Shown piece after piece: positions 6,992 through 15,494 of a stretch of 27,150 bases of DNA; position 1 is the stretch's first letter; the number at the start of each line of letters is the position of its first letter. The translations under genes and the position numbers were made by a program. Below the pieces are notes generated by a model, which did not search any database, was not told the origin of the DNA, and saw only the letters and a program-made list of their open reading frames with translations. The DNA is from Nitrospirota bacterium (GTDB lineage: Bacteria; Nitrospirota; Thermodesulfovibrionia; Thermodesulfovibrionales; Dissulfurispiraceae): assembly GCA_013349595.1 (NCBI GenBank), contig DUZI01000002.1, positions 1 through 27,150 of the forward strand, in the 5' to 3' direction.

Positions 6992-8365
6992 CTAATAATT
7001 TTTGTCTTTTTTCTTCTTTGCCCATTCAAGTATATTCTTTTGGTTTGTTCTGCTAATAGCAAGGGAGTTAGGGGGCACATCTTTTGTGATGGTTGATCCC
7101 GCCCCTATATAACTATTTTCACCAATCCTTACTGGTGCAACAAATTGGGTATCACTACCTACGAATACATTTTTTTCAATGATAGTCTTGTGTTTGGATT
7201 TTCCATCATAATTACAGGTGATTGTGCCTGCTCCAATATTTGTGCCTTCTCCCACATCAGCATCACCAATATATGATAGATGAGAAGCCTTGACTGATTT
7301 ACCAAGATTTGACTTTTTTATCTCAACAAAGTTTCCAATTTTTGAATTTTCCCCAATTATGGATTGTGGTCTTAAATGTGCAAAGGGTCCGATAGAGGCA
7401 CCTGCTTTAATATGAGACATTTCAATGACAGAGCAATCTTTTATTGTAACACCCTCTTCAATGACACTATCCATGATCCTTGTGTGTGGATAAATTTTAG
7501 TTGAACTTCCAATTACTGACTTACCTTCTATTATAACATTTGGGTAGATAATAATATCTATACCCATTTTTACCTCTGGCTCTATCACGACTGATGAGGT
7601 ATCAATAAAGGTAACACCAGAGTCTATAAAATTTTTTATGACCCTTTGTCTTAAAATTGTTGTTGCATTAGCAAGTTCATTCCTTGTATTTATACCTGAT
7701 AGCTCATTACTACCTTTTGCTAACAGTGTTGATACCTTCAAGCCTTCTTTGACACATAGGCTTATTAAATCTGTTATATAGTATTCCCCTTTTTTCGTAT
7801 TTATCTTGATTTTGTTTGCAAGTGAAAATGCTTTTTGATCCATAAGGTATATACCACTGTTTACTTCTCTTATTTGTTTTTCCTTTTCATTGCAATCTTT
7901 ATTCTCAACTATAGCTGTTACCTTGTTTGTTTCATCTCTGATGATTCGTCCATATTCCGAAGGATCTGATGCTATGAAGGATAATAGTGAGAGATTGCAA
8001 CCTTGACTATGAAAGTTATTTATAAAGTCTTCGATTGTTTGAGGTTTAATAAGAGGGGTATCGCCATTTAAAAGTAGCAATAAATCATCGTCTTTAATCT
8101 GTTCCTTTGCACTCATTAGGGCATCTGCAGTGCCGAGAGGTTTTTCTTGAAAGGCAAAGGAAAGGTTATATTTGCTCAATAAATCAATCAAGTTCTTCGA
8201 TTCTTTGTTGACAACTACTATGGTCTTACTGGGATTAATTGATAAAACTGAATCAATAGTTCGCTCAATTATTGTCTTGCCAAGCAGGTTGTGGAGTAGT
8301 TTGGGTGTATTTGATTTCATTCTTGTGCCAAGCCCACCTGCAAGGATTACTACAGTGACTTTCAT
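6992..8365 (-). CDS. glmU: Bifunctional GlcNAc-1-P uridyltransferase/GlcN-1-P acetyltransferase
   Basis: Last two steps of UDP-GlcNAc synthesis, feeding peptidoglycan and surface glycans. The N-terminal nucleotidyltransferase domain (about 1-230) shows LAGGLGTRM at 9-17 and PKLLH, with NGDTPLI and EVNSGIY further on. The C-terminal left-handed beta-helix (about 250-450) has the hexapeptide rhythm and the acetyltransferase signatures FAHLRPQS, GNFVEIKKS, LSYIGDADVG, NIGAGTITCNYDG and FVGSDTQFVAPV. The second residue of the signature is Gly where many have Ala (LAGG versus LAAG), which is a common variant. Length 457 is normal. The start lies 2 nt past the stop of the DUF502 gene, implying coupled translation. 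Confidence 0.97.
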   Translation of the reverse strand: MKVTVVILAGGLGTRMKSNTPKLLHNLLGKTIIERTIDSVLSINPSKTIVVVNKESKNLIDLLSKYNLSFAFQEKPLGTADALMSAKEQIKDDDLLLLLNGDTPLIKPQTIEDFINNFHSQGCNLSLLSFIASDPSEYGRIIRDETNKVTAIVENKDCNEKEKQIREVNSGIYLMDQKAFSLANKIKINTKKGEYYITDLISLCVKEGLKVSTLLAKGSNELSGINTRNELANATTILRQRVIKNFIDSGVTFIDTSSVVIEPEVKMGIDIIIYPNVIIEGKSVIGSSTKIYPHTRIMDSVIEEGVTIKDCSVIEMSHIKAGASIGPFAHLRPQSIIGENSKIGNFVEIKKSNLGKSVKASHLSYIGDADVGEGTNIGAGTITCNYDGKSKHKTIIEKNVFVGSDTQFVAPVRIGENSYIGAGSTITKDVPPNSLAISRTNQKNILEWAKKKKDKNY

Positions 8366-8367
8366 GT

Positions 8368-8976
8368 TTATTTTCCTGTAATAGTTGTCTCTGGTAGTGC
8401 AATACCACCTGAGAGTATTATCTTTATGCCTTCATCTATTGGGATGTTGGTATAGGTAATCTTATCATTTTCAAAGAGAACAATCTCTCCAAGATAGAGA
8501 TTATTTGTAGGAATATAGACTGCCTTAAGAGATTTTTCACTGTTTGAGGTTTTTATAATGCACTCTTTTGTAAGAAATCCAAAGGTATAAGCTCCATTAA
8601 TTGGATACTCAACTATTACAAATTGTTTAAAAGATGTCCTGTTTTTAGGGGAAAAAGCATCTACAAGTTGTTTTATTGCTGTGTAGATACTCTTAAAGAC
8701 CGGGATATGCAAGAAAACTTGTTCGATGTATGATAGTATCCTCTTGCCAATTACATTGGTTGAGATTAATCCTATTATGAAAATGAGAAAAATGGCAGTT
8801 ATAAATCCAAGCCCTGCAACTGGTCTTCCTAAAAAGAATGTGTAGAAAGGACCTAAAATTCCATCAATGAGCTTAAACAAGAAAAATATGACGGCAATAG
8901 TAATGAGTGTTGGGATAGTTACAAAGAGACCAGCAATAAACCTTCTTTTAAAAGAGAAATGAAATGGTATTGGCAT
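8368..8976 (-). CDS. DUF502 family membrane protein
   Basis: A 202-residue inner-membrane protein of the DUF502 family (related to plant LIKE-COV proteins), whose molecular role is unknown. Two membrane segments are clear: about 13-34 (RRFIAGLFVTIPTLITIAV) and about 52-72 (PVAGLGFITAIFLIFIIGL), followed by a soluble part with family signatures IPVFKSIYTAIKQLVDAF, VEYPINGAYTFGFLT and VYIPTNNLYLGE. It ends 2 nt before glmU, so its expression is tied to UDP-GlcNAc synthesis, but that is only a hint about function. Confidence 0.9.
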   Translation of the reverse strand: MPIPFHFSFKRRFIAGLFVTIPTLITIAVIFFLFKLIDGILGPFYTFFLGRPVAGLGFITAIFLIFIIGLISTNVIGKRILSYIEQVFLHIPVFKSIYTAIKQLVDAFSPKNRTSFKQFVIVEYPINGAYTFGFLTKECIIKTSNSEKSLKAVYIPTNNLYLGEIVLFENDKITYTNIPIDEGIKIILSGGIALPETTITGK

Positions 8977-9000
8977 TATTTAAAAAATAGTTTAAAAAGA

Positions 9001-9732
9001 TTAACTGTCAACATCAAAGTTTGAATAGACATTTTGCACATCATCGTGCTCTTCAAGGGCGTCCATGAGCCTCATCATTTGTTCTGCTTGAGTGCCTTCT
9101 AACTTTACATAGGTCTTTGGTATCATTGTAATTTCTGACAGAGATAGTTCAATTGATGCACTTTCTAAAGCATTTTTTGCCTTTATGAAGTTATCAGGGG
9201 TAGTCAGCACCTCAAACTTATCCTCATAAGGGTCATTCTTCAAATCATCTGCACCTGCATCAAGCACTATAGACATTAAGGTATCTTCATCAATTTTTTT
9301 CTTATCTATTAAAATATAGCCTTTCTTCTCAAAGTTCCAAGCTACACAACCTGTCTCACCAAGACTACCGCCATTTTTAGACAATATGTGCCTTATTTCA
9401 GGAAGTGTCCTGTTTTTGTTATCTGTGAGGATTTCAATGATTATAGCAGCACCACCAGGACCGTAGCCTTCATAAGTAGTTTCTTCATAAGTAACACCCG
9501 GAAGTTCTCCAATACCCTTCATAATTGCCCTTTTTATATTATCAGAAGGCATATTTAGCTCTTTAGCCTTTTCTATAGCAGTTCTGAGTCTTGGATTGCC
9601 TTCTGGATCACCACCACCAAGTCTTGCAGATACAGATATTTCTTTGACTAACTTAGTGAACGATTTACCTTTTCGTGCATCTGTTTGGGCTTTTTTGTGT
9701 TTTATTTGAGCCCATTTAGAATGGCCTGCCAT
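9001..9732 (-). CDS. yebC: YebC/PmpR family protein
   Basis: First gene of the leftward operon. Family members are described as transcriptional regulators, and recent work on YebC links some of them to relief of ribosome stalling, so the exact role is open. The N-terminus MAGHSKWAQIKHKKAQTDARK is diagnostic, followed by RLGGGDPEGNPRLRTAIEKA, MPSDNIKRAI, YEGYGPGG and the LTDNKNRT motif. Length is 243 residues, standard. The reading frame is open further upstream to an ATG at 9813, but that extension crosses the promoter; the ATG at 9732 has a perfect AGGAGG 5 nt upstream and is chosen. Confidence 0.96.
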   Translation of the reverse strand: MAGHSKWAQIKHKKAQTDARKGKSFTKLVKEISVSARLGGGDPEGNPRLRTAIEKAKELNMPSDNIKRAIMKGIGELPGVTYEETTYEGYGPGGAAIIIEILTDNKNRTLPEIRHILSKNGGSLGETGCVAWNFEKKGYILIDKKKIDEDTLMSIVLDAGADDLKNDPYEDKFEVLTTPDNFIKAKNALESASIELSLSEITMIPKTYVKLEGTQAEQMMRLMDALEEHDDVQNVYSNFDVDS

Positions 9733-9762
9733 TGACCCTCCTCGAGAAATTGTTAATGTTTT

Positions 9763-9792
9763 AATATAATGTTTGTAATTGAATACTGTCAA
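9763..9792 (-). promoter_or_regulatory. Promoter of the yebC operon
   Basis: On the minus strand, TTGACA (9792-9787) is followed after 18 nt by TATATT (9768-9763). This is close to the sigma-70 consensus and sits just upstream of yebC, giving a leader of about 25 nt. It probably drives all nine leftward genes to 951. It lies back-to-back with the trxA promoter. Confidence 0.65.
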
Positions 9793-9818
9793 GGGTTTGC
9801 GAGGTTTATACAAGGCTA

Positions 9819-9848
9819 TTGTCTTTATAATTTAAGCTCTGTTATACT
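9819..9848 (+). promoter_or_regulatory. Candidate promoter of trxA-ffh
   Basis: TTGTCT (9819-9824), an 18-nt spacer and TATACT (9843-9848), with a 56-nt leader to the trxA ATG. The -35 elements of this and the leftward yebC promoter are only 26 bp apart, so one bound regulator could affect both operons. No clear operator palindrome is visible between them. Confidence 0.5.
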
Positions 9849-9910
9849 TCTCTGTTTTTAACCAAAAGAGGATAATTTAATTAATTAAAAATTTCAAGGA
9901 GGAATAAGAG

Positions 9911-10240
9911 ATGGCAGAAGGAGTTGTTGAATTTACAACTAACAATTGGGAAAATGAGGTAATAAAGTCAAAGGGACTTATAATGGTTGATTTCTGGGCT
10001 GCTTGGTGTGGTCCATGCAAGATGCTTGCACCAACTATAGAGGAATTAGCAAAAGAATATGCAGGCAAGGTACAGGTCGGAAAGCTTAATACAGATGAAA
10101 ATTCAGAGATAGCATCAAGATATAAAATTATGGGTATTCCAACTGTTATATTTTTTAAAGACGGGAAAGAAATTGATAAAGTAGTTGGTGCTGTTCCAAA
10201 ATCCCAACTTAAGAATAAACTTGATACTTATTTAGGCTAA
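9911..10240 (+). CDS. trxA: Thioredoxin
   Basis: Small cytoplasmic dithiol reductant of 109 residues. The active site WCGPCK (about 31-36) sits in MVDFWAAWCGPCKMLAPTIEEL, and the cis-proline loop GIPTV and FFKDGKEID complete the fold. No signal peptide is present. AAGGAGG lies 8 nt upstream of the ATG. ffh starts 4 nt after its stop, so the two genes are co-transcribed. Its likely reductase is the atypical flavoprotein encoded at 1369-2295. Confidence 0.96.
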   Translation: MAEGVVEFTTNNWENEVIKSKGLIMVDFWAAWCGPCKMLAPTIEELAKEYAGKVQVGKLNTDENSEIASRYKIMGIPTVIFFKDGKEIDKVVGAVPKSQLKNKLDTYLG

Positions 10241-10244
10241 TCCA

Positions 10245-11576
10245 GTGTTTGAAAACCTTTCTGATAGACTTGAAGGCATCTTTGCCAAACTAAAGAGTCG
10301 AGGTTTTTTGAAAGAAGATGATGTTGACCTTGCTCTAAAAGAGATTCGTATGGCTCTTCTTGAAGCTGATGTCAACTTTAAAGTTGTAAAACAATTTATT
10401 GAACAGGTAAGAGAAAGAGCCATAGGTAAAGAAGTCCTTGACAGTCTATCACCGGGGCAACAAGTTATAAAGATTGTCAATGATACATTATGTGAAACCC
10501 TTGGCTCACAAAACACAAGGATTCAACTCTCGCCAAATCCTCCTACCATAATAATGATGTTAGGACTTCAAGGATCGGGCAAGACAACAACCTCTGCAAA
10601 ATTAGCTCGTTTATTTAGAAAAGAAGGAAGGAGACCTCTCCTTGTTGCAGGTGATTTACAAAGACCAGCGGCAATAGATCAACTAATTGCCTTGGGTAAG
10701 CAACTTGATATACCTGTCTTTTATTCAAAGGAGATTAAAGATCCAGTCTCTCTTTGTGTAGATGCTATAAGGCATTCTAAGACCGAAGGAAGAGATATAG
10801 TGATACTTGACACTGCAGGGCGACTCCACATAGATGAGACACTTATGGAACAGGTTAAGGCAATAAAGGAAAAAACAATGCCACATGAAGTGCTCCTCGT
10901 AGCTGATGCAATGACAGGTCAAGATGCTGTTAATATGGCAAAATCCTTTAATGAAAAGATTGGCATTGATGGAATAATCTTAACAAAGATGGATGGTGAT
11001 GCAAGAGGTGGGGCTGCATTGTCAATCAGGCATGTTACAGGGAAACCTATTAAGTATATCGGCACTGGCGAAAAGATTGACATGTTAGAACCTTTTTATC
11101 CTGACAGGATTGCAGCAAGAATACTGGGTATGGGAGATGTGCTAACCCTTATTGAAAAGGCTCAACAATCTTTTGATCAAAAAGAGGCAGAAAGGCTGCA
11201 AAAGAAGATACTTGAAGAGGAGTTTACCTTTGAAGACTTGAGAGATCAGCTTAAAAAGATCAGAGGCATGGGAACAATCGAAAACCTCTTAAGTATGATT
11301 CCTGGTATGAATAAGGCAGTAAAAGATGTGAAGGTTGAAGAAAAAGAACTTGTCAAGATTGAGGCAATTATCAACTCCATGACAAAAGAAGAGAGGCGAA
11401 ATCATAATATACTCAATGGTAGTAGAAGGAAACGAATAGCTATGGGTAGCGGCACATCTGTGGCAGATATTAACAGACTAATCAAACAATACCTAGAGAT
11501 GAAAAAAATGCTAAAAATGTTTAAGGGTGGCAAAAAGGGATTTCGTTTTCCAAAAGGCTTTCCTATGTTTAATTAG
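10245..11576 (+). CDS. ffh: Signal recognition particle protein Ffh
   Basis: GTPase of the signal recognition particle; binds 4.5S RNA and signal sequences and delivers ribosomes to FtsY at the membrane. The N domain (about 1-85) leads to the G domain with P-loop GLQGSGKTTTSAKLAR, DLQRPAAIDQL, DTAGRLHID and TKMDGDARGGAAL. The M domain follows, with GMGTIENLLSMIPGMNK and the RNA-binding stretch RRKRIAMGSGTSVADINRLI, ending in a basic/glycine tail. Length 443 is normal. The start is GTG (10245) with a weak ribosome binding site; it is 4 nt after trxA, so it may depend on coupling. rpsP, the common neighbour, is absent here. Confidence 0.97.
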   Translation: MFENLSDRLEGIFAKLKSRGFLKEDDVDLALKEIRMALLEADVNFKVVKQFIEQVRERAIGKEVLDSLSPGQQVIKIVNDTLCETLGSQNTRIQLSPNPPTIIMMLGLQGSGKTTTSAKLARLFRKEGRRPLLVAGDLQRPAAIDQLIALGKQLDIPVFYSKEIKDPVSLCVDAIRHSKTEGRDIVILDTAGRLHIDETLMEQVKAIKEKTMPHEVLLVADAMTGQDAVNMAKSFNEKIGIDGIILTKMDGDARGGAALSIRHVTGKPIKYIGTGEKIDMLEPFYPDRIAARILGMGDVLTLIEKAQQSFDQKEAERLQKKILEEEFTFEDLRDQLKKIRGMGTIENLLSMIPGMNKAVKDVKVEEKELVKIEAIINSMTKEERRNHNILNGSRRKRIAMGSGTSVADINRLIKQYLEMKKMLKMFKGGKKGFRFPKGFPMFN

Positions 11577-11620
11577 TCATTGATTTATTGATTATCTGCT
11601 ATTCTCTCTAAGCATGATAA

Positions 11621-12685
11621 ATGAGTAGATTCTGGAGTCAAACATCTAAAAAGATTTTACCTTATGTCCCTGGTGAACAGCCTAATGATAGGACATACAT
11701 AAAGCTCAACACAAATGAGAATCCCTATCCACCTTCACCACTTGTATTGAAGGCTATAAGAGAAAATGCAAATGAAAGTCTTCGGTTATATCCCGACCCT
11801 GAATGTAATGAACTAAGAGAAAGGATTGCCAGTTATTACGGATTTAATAAAGAAGAAGTTTTTGTAGGGAATGGCTCTGATGAGATACTTGCCTTTTCTT
11901 TTATGGCTTTTTTTATGCCTGACAGACCTCTAATCTATCCTGATATTACTTACACCTTTTACGATGTCTATGCTTCATTATTCAGAATACAACACACAAT
12001 TGTTCCCTTAAAAGATGATTTTACCATAGACATAAAACCCTATTGCACAGATGGCGCAGGTATAATTTTAGCGAATCCTAATGCCCCAACAGGGATTGCT
12101 CTTGATATTGATAATCTCGAGACAATTTTAAGGAATAACCCAAATAATATTGTCATGATTGACGAAGCATATGTAGATTTCGGAGCTACAAGTGTGATGC
12201 CTTTGATAAAAGAATATGAAAACTTGCTTGTTATTCAAACTTTTTCTAAATCAAGGGCTCTTGCAGGTTTGAGAGTAGGATTTGCTGTTGGCAATAAGGA
12301 TTTGATTCAGGGATTAAACAGGATTAAAAACTCTGTCAATTCCTATCCCCTTGATAGACTTGCCATTATAGGTGCAATGGAATCAATTAGTGATAATGCC
12401 TATTTTCAAGAGACAAAACAAAAGATTATCAATACAAGAGAAAGGATTTATGAAAATTTGAATGATTTAGGCATGAATATAATTAAATCAAAGGCTAATT
12501 TTATGTTTATGTGTCATAAGGAAATATATGGAGAAGAGCTTTTCAAAAGGTTAAGACAGAAGGGGATTTTAGTCAGACACTTTAACAGACCAAGAATAGA
12601 TAACTATATAAGGGTTACAATAGGTAAAGATGATGAGATGGATATTTTTATTGAACAATTGAAGAAAGTTATTTCTGAAAATTAA
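11621..12685 (+). CDS. hisC: Histidinol-phosphate aminotransferase
   Basis: PLP-dependent class I/II aminotransferase converting imidazole-acetol phosphate and glutamate to histidinol phosphate in histidine synthesis; some members also act on aromatic keto acids. Family features seen are KLNTNENPYPPSP near the N-terminus, VGNGSDEIL, ANPNAPTG, the DEAYVDFG segment, and the PLP-lysine motif TFSKSRALAGLRVGFAVG. Length 354 fits HisC. The gene follows ffh by 44 nt with no clear Shine-Dalgarno, and no other his gene is present, so it is isolated from its pathway. The next gene starts 5 nt after its stop. Confidence 0.94.
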   Translation: MSRFWSQTSKKILPYVPGEQPNDRTYIKLNTNENPYPPSPLVLKAIRENANESLRLYPDPECNELRERIASYYGFNKEEVFVGNGSDEILAFSFMAFFMPDRPLIYPDITYTFYDVYASLFRIQHTIVPLKDDFTIDIKPYCTDGAGIILANPNAPTGIALDIDNLETILRNNPNNIVMIDEAYVDFGATSVMPLIKEYENLLVIQTFSKSRALAGLRVGFAVGNKDLIQGLNRIKNSVNSYPLDRLAIIGAMESISDNAYFQETKQKIINTRERIYENLNDLGMNIIKSKANFMFMCHKEIYGEELFKRLRQKGILVRHFNRPRIDNYIRVTIGKDDEMDIFIEQLKKVISEN

Positions 12686-12690
12686 AAACC

Positions 12691-13941
12691 TTGAAAACTG
12701 AATACTTTAAAGAACAACTTTATACCTTACTTGAGTTTACCGAGATAATCAATTCTACCCTTGATATCAATGATTTGATGAATATTGTCATGGATAAAGC
12801 AAAATCCGAGTTAGAGGCAGAGGCTTGCTCTATACTTTTTTATAATGATAAGACTAACAAACTCGAGTTTGAGATTGCTATTTGTAATAATCAGGATACT
12901 TGCGAGACCCTAAAGAAAAAAATATCTATTGAACTTGGTCAAGGAATTGCGGGTTGGACTGCTCTCAATAAAGAACCACTTTATATTGAGGATGTGCGGA
13001 ATGATAAAAGGTTTTATAGTGATGCAGATAAGATCACAGGTTTTATCACAAAAAGCATCATTGCAGTCCCATTAATTGGCAGAAGGGGTTTAATTGGTGT
13101 CGCTGAAATAATAAATCCTGAAAGGACTAATTATGATAAGGATATTTTTGTAGCACTTTGTAAACAATTTGCTATTGCCATTGAAAATGCCCTTTTATAT
13201 AAAGAATCTCTCGAGAGAGAAAGACTAAAACATGAATTGGAGATAGCATCATCAATACAAAAAAGTTTTTTACCTGATAGGCCAGTTTTTACAAAAAAAG
13301 ATTTTTTCATAAAGGCAGTTAACATCCCTGCTTATATGATAGGTGGAGATCTGTATGATTTTGTTGATTTGTCTAATGACAAGGTAGATTTTATTATCGG
13401 TGATATATCTGGAAAAGGTATATCAGCAGCACTTTATATGGCAAAACTTATTAGTGATTTTAGGCATATTAGTGTATTAAATAATTCTGTAACAGCAACT
13501 ATTGCTCACATGAACAACATTGTCAATAATGCGCCCATGGGTATGTTTATTACTGCAATATATATGAGTTGCAATGTGTCAAAAGGTCATATTGAATATA
13601 TCAATGCAGGTCATCTGCCTTTTTTGAAGATTGGTGTTGATGGAGTTGTAAATGTAATTGATGAAATATCAGGTCCACCACTTGGTGTTATGGAATATGA
13701 ATATCAACCATTGACAATAGAGTTACAAAAAGGTGAGGCATTGCTTTTGATTACTGACGGTGTGATTGATGCCACTGGAATGGAGGGTAAACATTTTGGT
13801 TTTAATAGATTGTTAGATTTTGTTAAAAAACATCACAGTTCTGATAGACTATTAGAACTGCTTATAGAAGACATCAATGTCTATTCAAGGGGGTTTCAAA
13901 GAAATGATGATATTACAATCTTAGAATTGAGGAGGTTATGA
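12691..13941 (+). CDS. GAF-PP2C (RsbU/SpoIIE-like) serine phosphatase
   Basis: Protein phosphatase of the partner-switching type, 416 residues, cytosolic. The N-terminal GAF sensor domain (about 20-170, with the conserved GIAGW and a NDKRFYS..ITGF segment) precedes a linker helix (about 171-200, ERERLKHELEIASSIQKSFLP). The PP2C/SpoIIE domain follows (about 205-414). Metal ligands are visible in GGDLYDF (Asp220), GDISGKG (Asp238), TDGVID (Asp356) and NDDITI (Asp406-407). The start is TTG at 12691, 5 nt after hisC, with no strong ribosome binding site. The next gene overlaps by 4 nt and encodes the kinase partner. The usual role is to dephosphorylate an anti-anti-sigma factor such as the STAS protein two genes on. 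The GAF ligand is unknown. Confidence 0.92.
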   Translation: MKTEYFKEQLYTLLEFTEIINSTLDINDLMNIVMDKAKSELEAEACSILFYNDKTNKLEFEIAICNNQDTCETLKKKISIELGQGIAGWTALNKEPLYIEDVRNDKRFYSDADKITGFITKSIIAVPLIGRRGLIGVAEIINPERTNYDKDIFVALCKQFAIAIENALLYKESLERERLKHELEIASSIQKSFLPDRPVFTKKDFFIKAVNIPAYMIGGDLYDFVDLSNDKVDFIIGDISGKGISAALYMAKLISDFRHISVLNNSVTATIAHMNNIVNNAPMGMFITAIYMSCNVSKGHIEYINAGHLPFLKIGVDGVVNVIDEISGPPLGVMEYEYQPLTIELQKGEALLLITDGVIDATGMEGKHFGFNRLLDFVKKHHSSDRLLELLIEDINVYSRGFQRNDDITILELRRL

Positions 13942-14369
13942 AACAGAAAAAGAACCTTCAAAATGCATTAAATCATCGAGCATCAATTGAAGTTCCTTCA
14001 CATCCGATGTATTTGAGTATGATTAGAATATTTTTAGAAAAACTTTTAAAACTTATAGACATACAAACATTGATTATAGAGGATATAAAAAGTGCTGTCG
14101 ATGAAGCCTGTTCAAATGTAATAAAGTATGCTTACAAATATAGTTACGATAAAACGATAAAGGTCTATTTTTCATATTCTCCAAAGGAGATTGTAGTAAT
14201 AATTGAAGACTATGGTGAAAAACCACAGGATCTTTCTTTTCAGGGAAGAGATCTTTTAGATTTAAAACCAGGAGGATTGGGTATGCATTTTATAAAAAAA
14301 GCCTTTGATGAAATTGTCTTTAAAAGCTCAAAAAAGACAAATAAACTAAAAATGGTTAGGTATTTGTAA
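13938..14369 (+). CDS. RsbW/SpoIIAB-like serine kinase (anti-sigma type)
   Basis: Histidine-kinase-like ATPase of the partner-switch family, 143 residues. Seen are the N box DEACSNVIKYAYKY (Glu56, Asn60), IIEDYGE (Asp91, Gly93) and PGGLGMHFIKKAFDEI (111-126), the standard motifs of the HATPase_c_2 group. Such proteins phosphorylate a STAS partner and may hold a sigma factor. No sigma factor is encoded nearby. ATG overlaps the phosphatase stop by 4 nt with GGAGG inside the phosphatase end; the STAS gene follows with no gap (14370). Confidence 0.92.
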   Translation: MKQKKNLQNALNHRASIEVPSHPMYLSMIRIFLEKLLKLIDIQTLIIEDIKSAVDEACSNVIKYAYKYSYDKTIKVYFSYSPKEIVVIIEDYGEKPQDLSFQGRDLLDLKPGGLGMHFIKKAFDEIVFKSSKKTNKLKMVRYL

Positions 14370-14699
14370 ATGGAAATAAAAATTGAAGATCAAAAAAACA
14401 TAAGAATACTTTCAGCTATGGGAGAAGTAGATATGCATACATCACCAGAATTGAGGAAGCACCTCTTAAAGGCAGTAAAAGATAAAATACCCATAGTAAT
14501 AGTTGATCTCAAAGAAGTCTCTTATATAGACAGTTCAGGAATTGCCACATTGGTTGAGGCTTTAAAAGGTATGATGAAATATAAAGGTTCATTGAAGCTT
14601 TGTAGCCTTTCAGAAAGGGTCAAAGAAATCTTCTCTTTCGCAAAATTAGATAAGGTATTTGAGATATATAAAGATCTTCAAGATGCAACAATCGGTTGA
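14370..14699 (+). CDS. STAS-domain protein (anti-anti-sigma/MlaB-like)
   Basis: A 109-residue single STAS domain. The phosphorylation-site motif is VSYIDSSGIATLVEAL (Asp54, Ser55, Ser56, Gly57), as in SpoIIAA and RsbV, preceded by the IVDLKEV strand. The ATG follows the kinase stop directly. The 3' end overlaps mlaE. In the Mla system a STAS protein (MlaB) binds the MlaF ATPase and activates it. By position and overlap this protein could be the kinase/phosphatase substrate, the MlaB counterpart, or both; sequence alone does not decide. Confidence 0.9.
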   Translation: MEIKIEDQKNIRILSAMGEVDMHTSPELRKHLLKAVKDKIPIVIVDLKEVSYIDSSGIATLVEALKGMMKYKGSLKLCSLSERVKEIFSFAKLDKVFEIYKDLQDATIG

Positions 14700-15489
14700 A
14701 AACTTAGTTGTCTTTGCAGGCAAAAAGACCCTATCTTTTCTTAATATAGTCAAAGAAATATCAAAACTTATCAATGAAGTTTTTTATTGGACATTTATAT
14801 CCCCAATGATAGGAGGGAAGATACGTTTCAAATCAATCTTTTCGGAAATGGTAAAGGTTGGTTATAATTCAATCCTTATTGTATCAGTCATTAGTTTTTT
14901 TGTTGGAATTATCCTTGCTTTGCAGTCTGCCTATCAACTTAAGAAAGTTGGGGCACTTATCTACATTGCCAATCTTGTAGGTGTCTCTCTGACAAGAGAA
15001 CTTGGTCCAATCATTACAGCAATAATTGTAGCAGGTAGAAGTGGTTCTTCCTTTGCAGCAGAGATAGGCTCTATGAAGGCAGCAGAGGAGATTGATGCTT
15101 TAAAAAGCATGGGTATTAATCCTGTGAGTTATCTTGTGTCCCCAAAGATGATTGCAATGTTGATAATGGTGCCTTGTCTAACTATATTATCAGACTTCAT
15201 TGGTATTCTTGGAGGTTTTGTTTTAGCTATTACAGCGGTTAATATTCATCCTTTTAGCTATATACAACAAACTCTCAATGCTCTAATGGTCAAAGATGTG
15301 ATTACAGGCTTAGTAAAGGCTATTTCTTTTGGTGGTATCATAACTATAGTAGGCACTTACCATGGATTTCAGGTTTCAGGTGGGGCTGAGGAAGTTGGTA
15401 GGAGAACGACCTCATCGGTAGTATCATCTATTTTCATGGTGATTGTATTTGATTTGTTTTTTACAGCACTTTTTTACTACTTTACTTAG
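14683..15489 (+). CDS. mlaE: MlaE-type ABC permease (phospholipid transport)
   Basis: Inner-membrane permease of the Mla/MCE transporter, which moves phospholipids between inner and outer membrane. The family core is clear: LTRELGPIITAIIVAGRSGS, SSFAAEIGSMKAAEEIDALK, then hydrophobic helices, LGGFVLAITAV and a C-terminal GRRTTSSVVSSIFMVIVF. Several membrane segments are visible. Length is about 268-276 residues. The start is uncertain: TTG at 14659 has AAGG near it, and ATG at 14683 lies in the same frame. I chose the ATG; both overlap the STAS gene (ends 14699), so translation is probably coupled. mlaF follows after 5 nt. Confidence 0.93.
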   Translation: MQQSVENLVVFAGKKTLSFLNIVKEISKLINEVFYWTFISPMIGGKIRFKSIFSEMVKVGYNSILIVSVISFFVGIILALQSAYQLKKVGALIYIANLVGVSLTRELGPIITAIIVAGRSGSSFAAEIGSMKAAEEIDALKSMGINPVSYLVSPKMIAMLIMVPCLTILSDFIGILGGFVLAITAVNIHPFSYIQQTLNALMVKDVITGLVKAISFGGIITIVGTYHGFQVSGGAEEVGRRTTSSVVSSIFMVIVFDLFFTALFYYFT

Positions 15490-15494
15490 TAAGT

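Noticed and set aside
9733..9813. Upstream ATG extending YebC by 27 residues
   Set aside because: The extension covers a strong promoter and the AGGAGG; MAGHSKW at 9732 is the universal family start.
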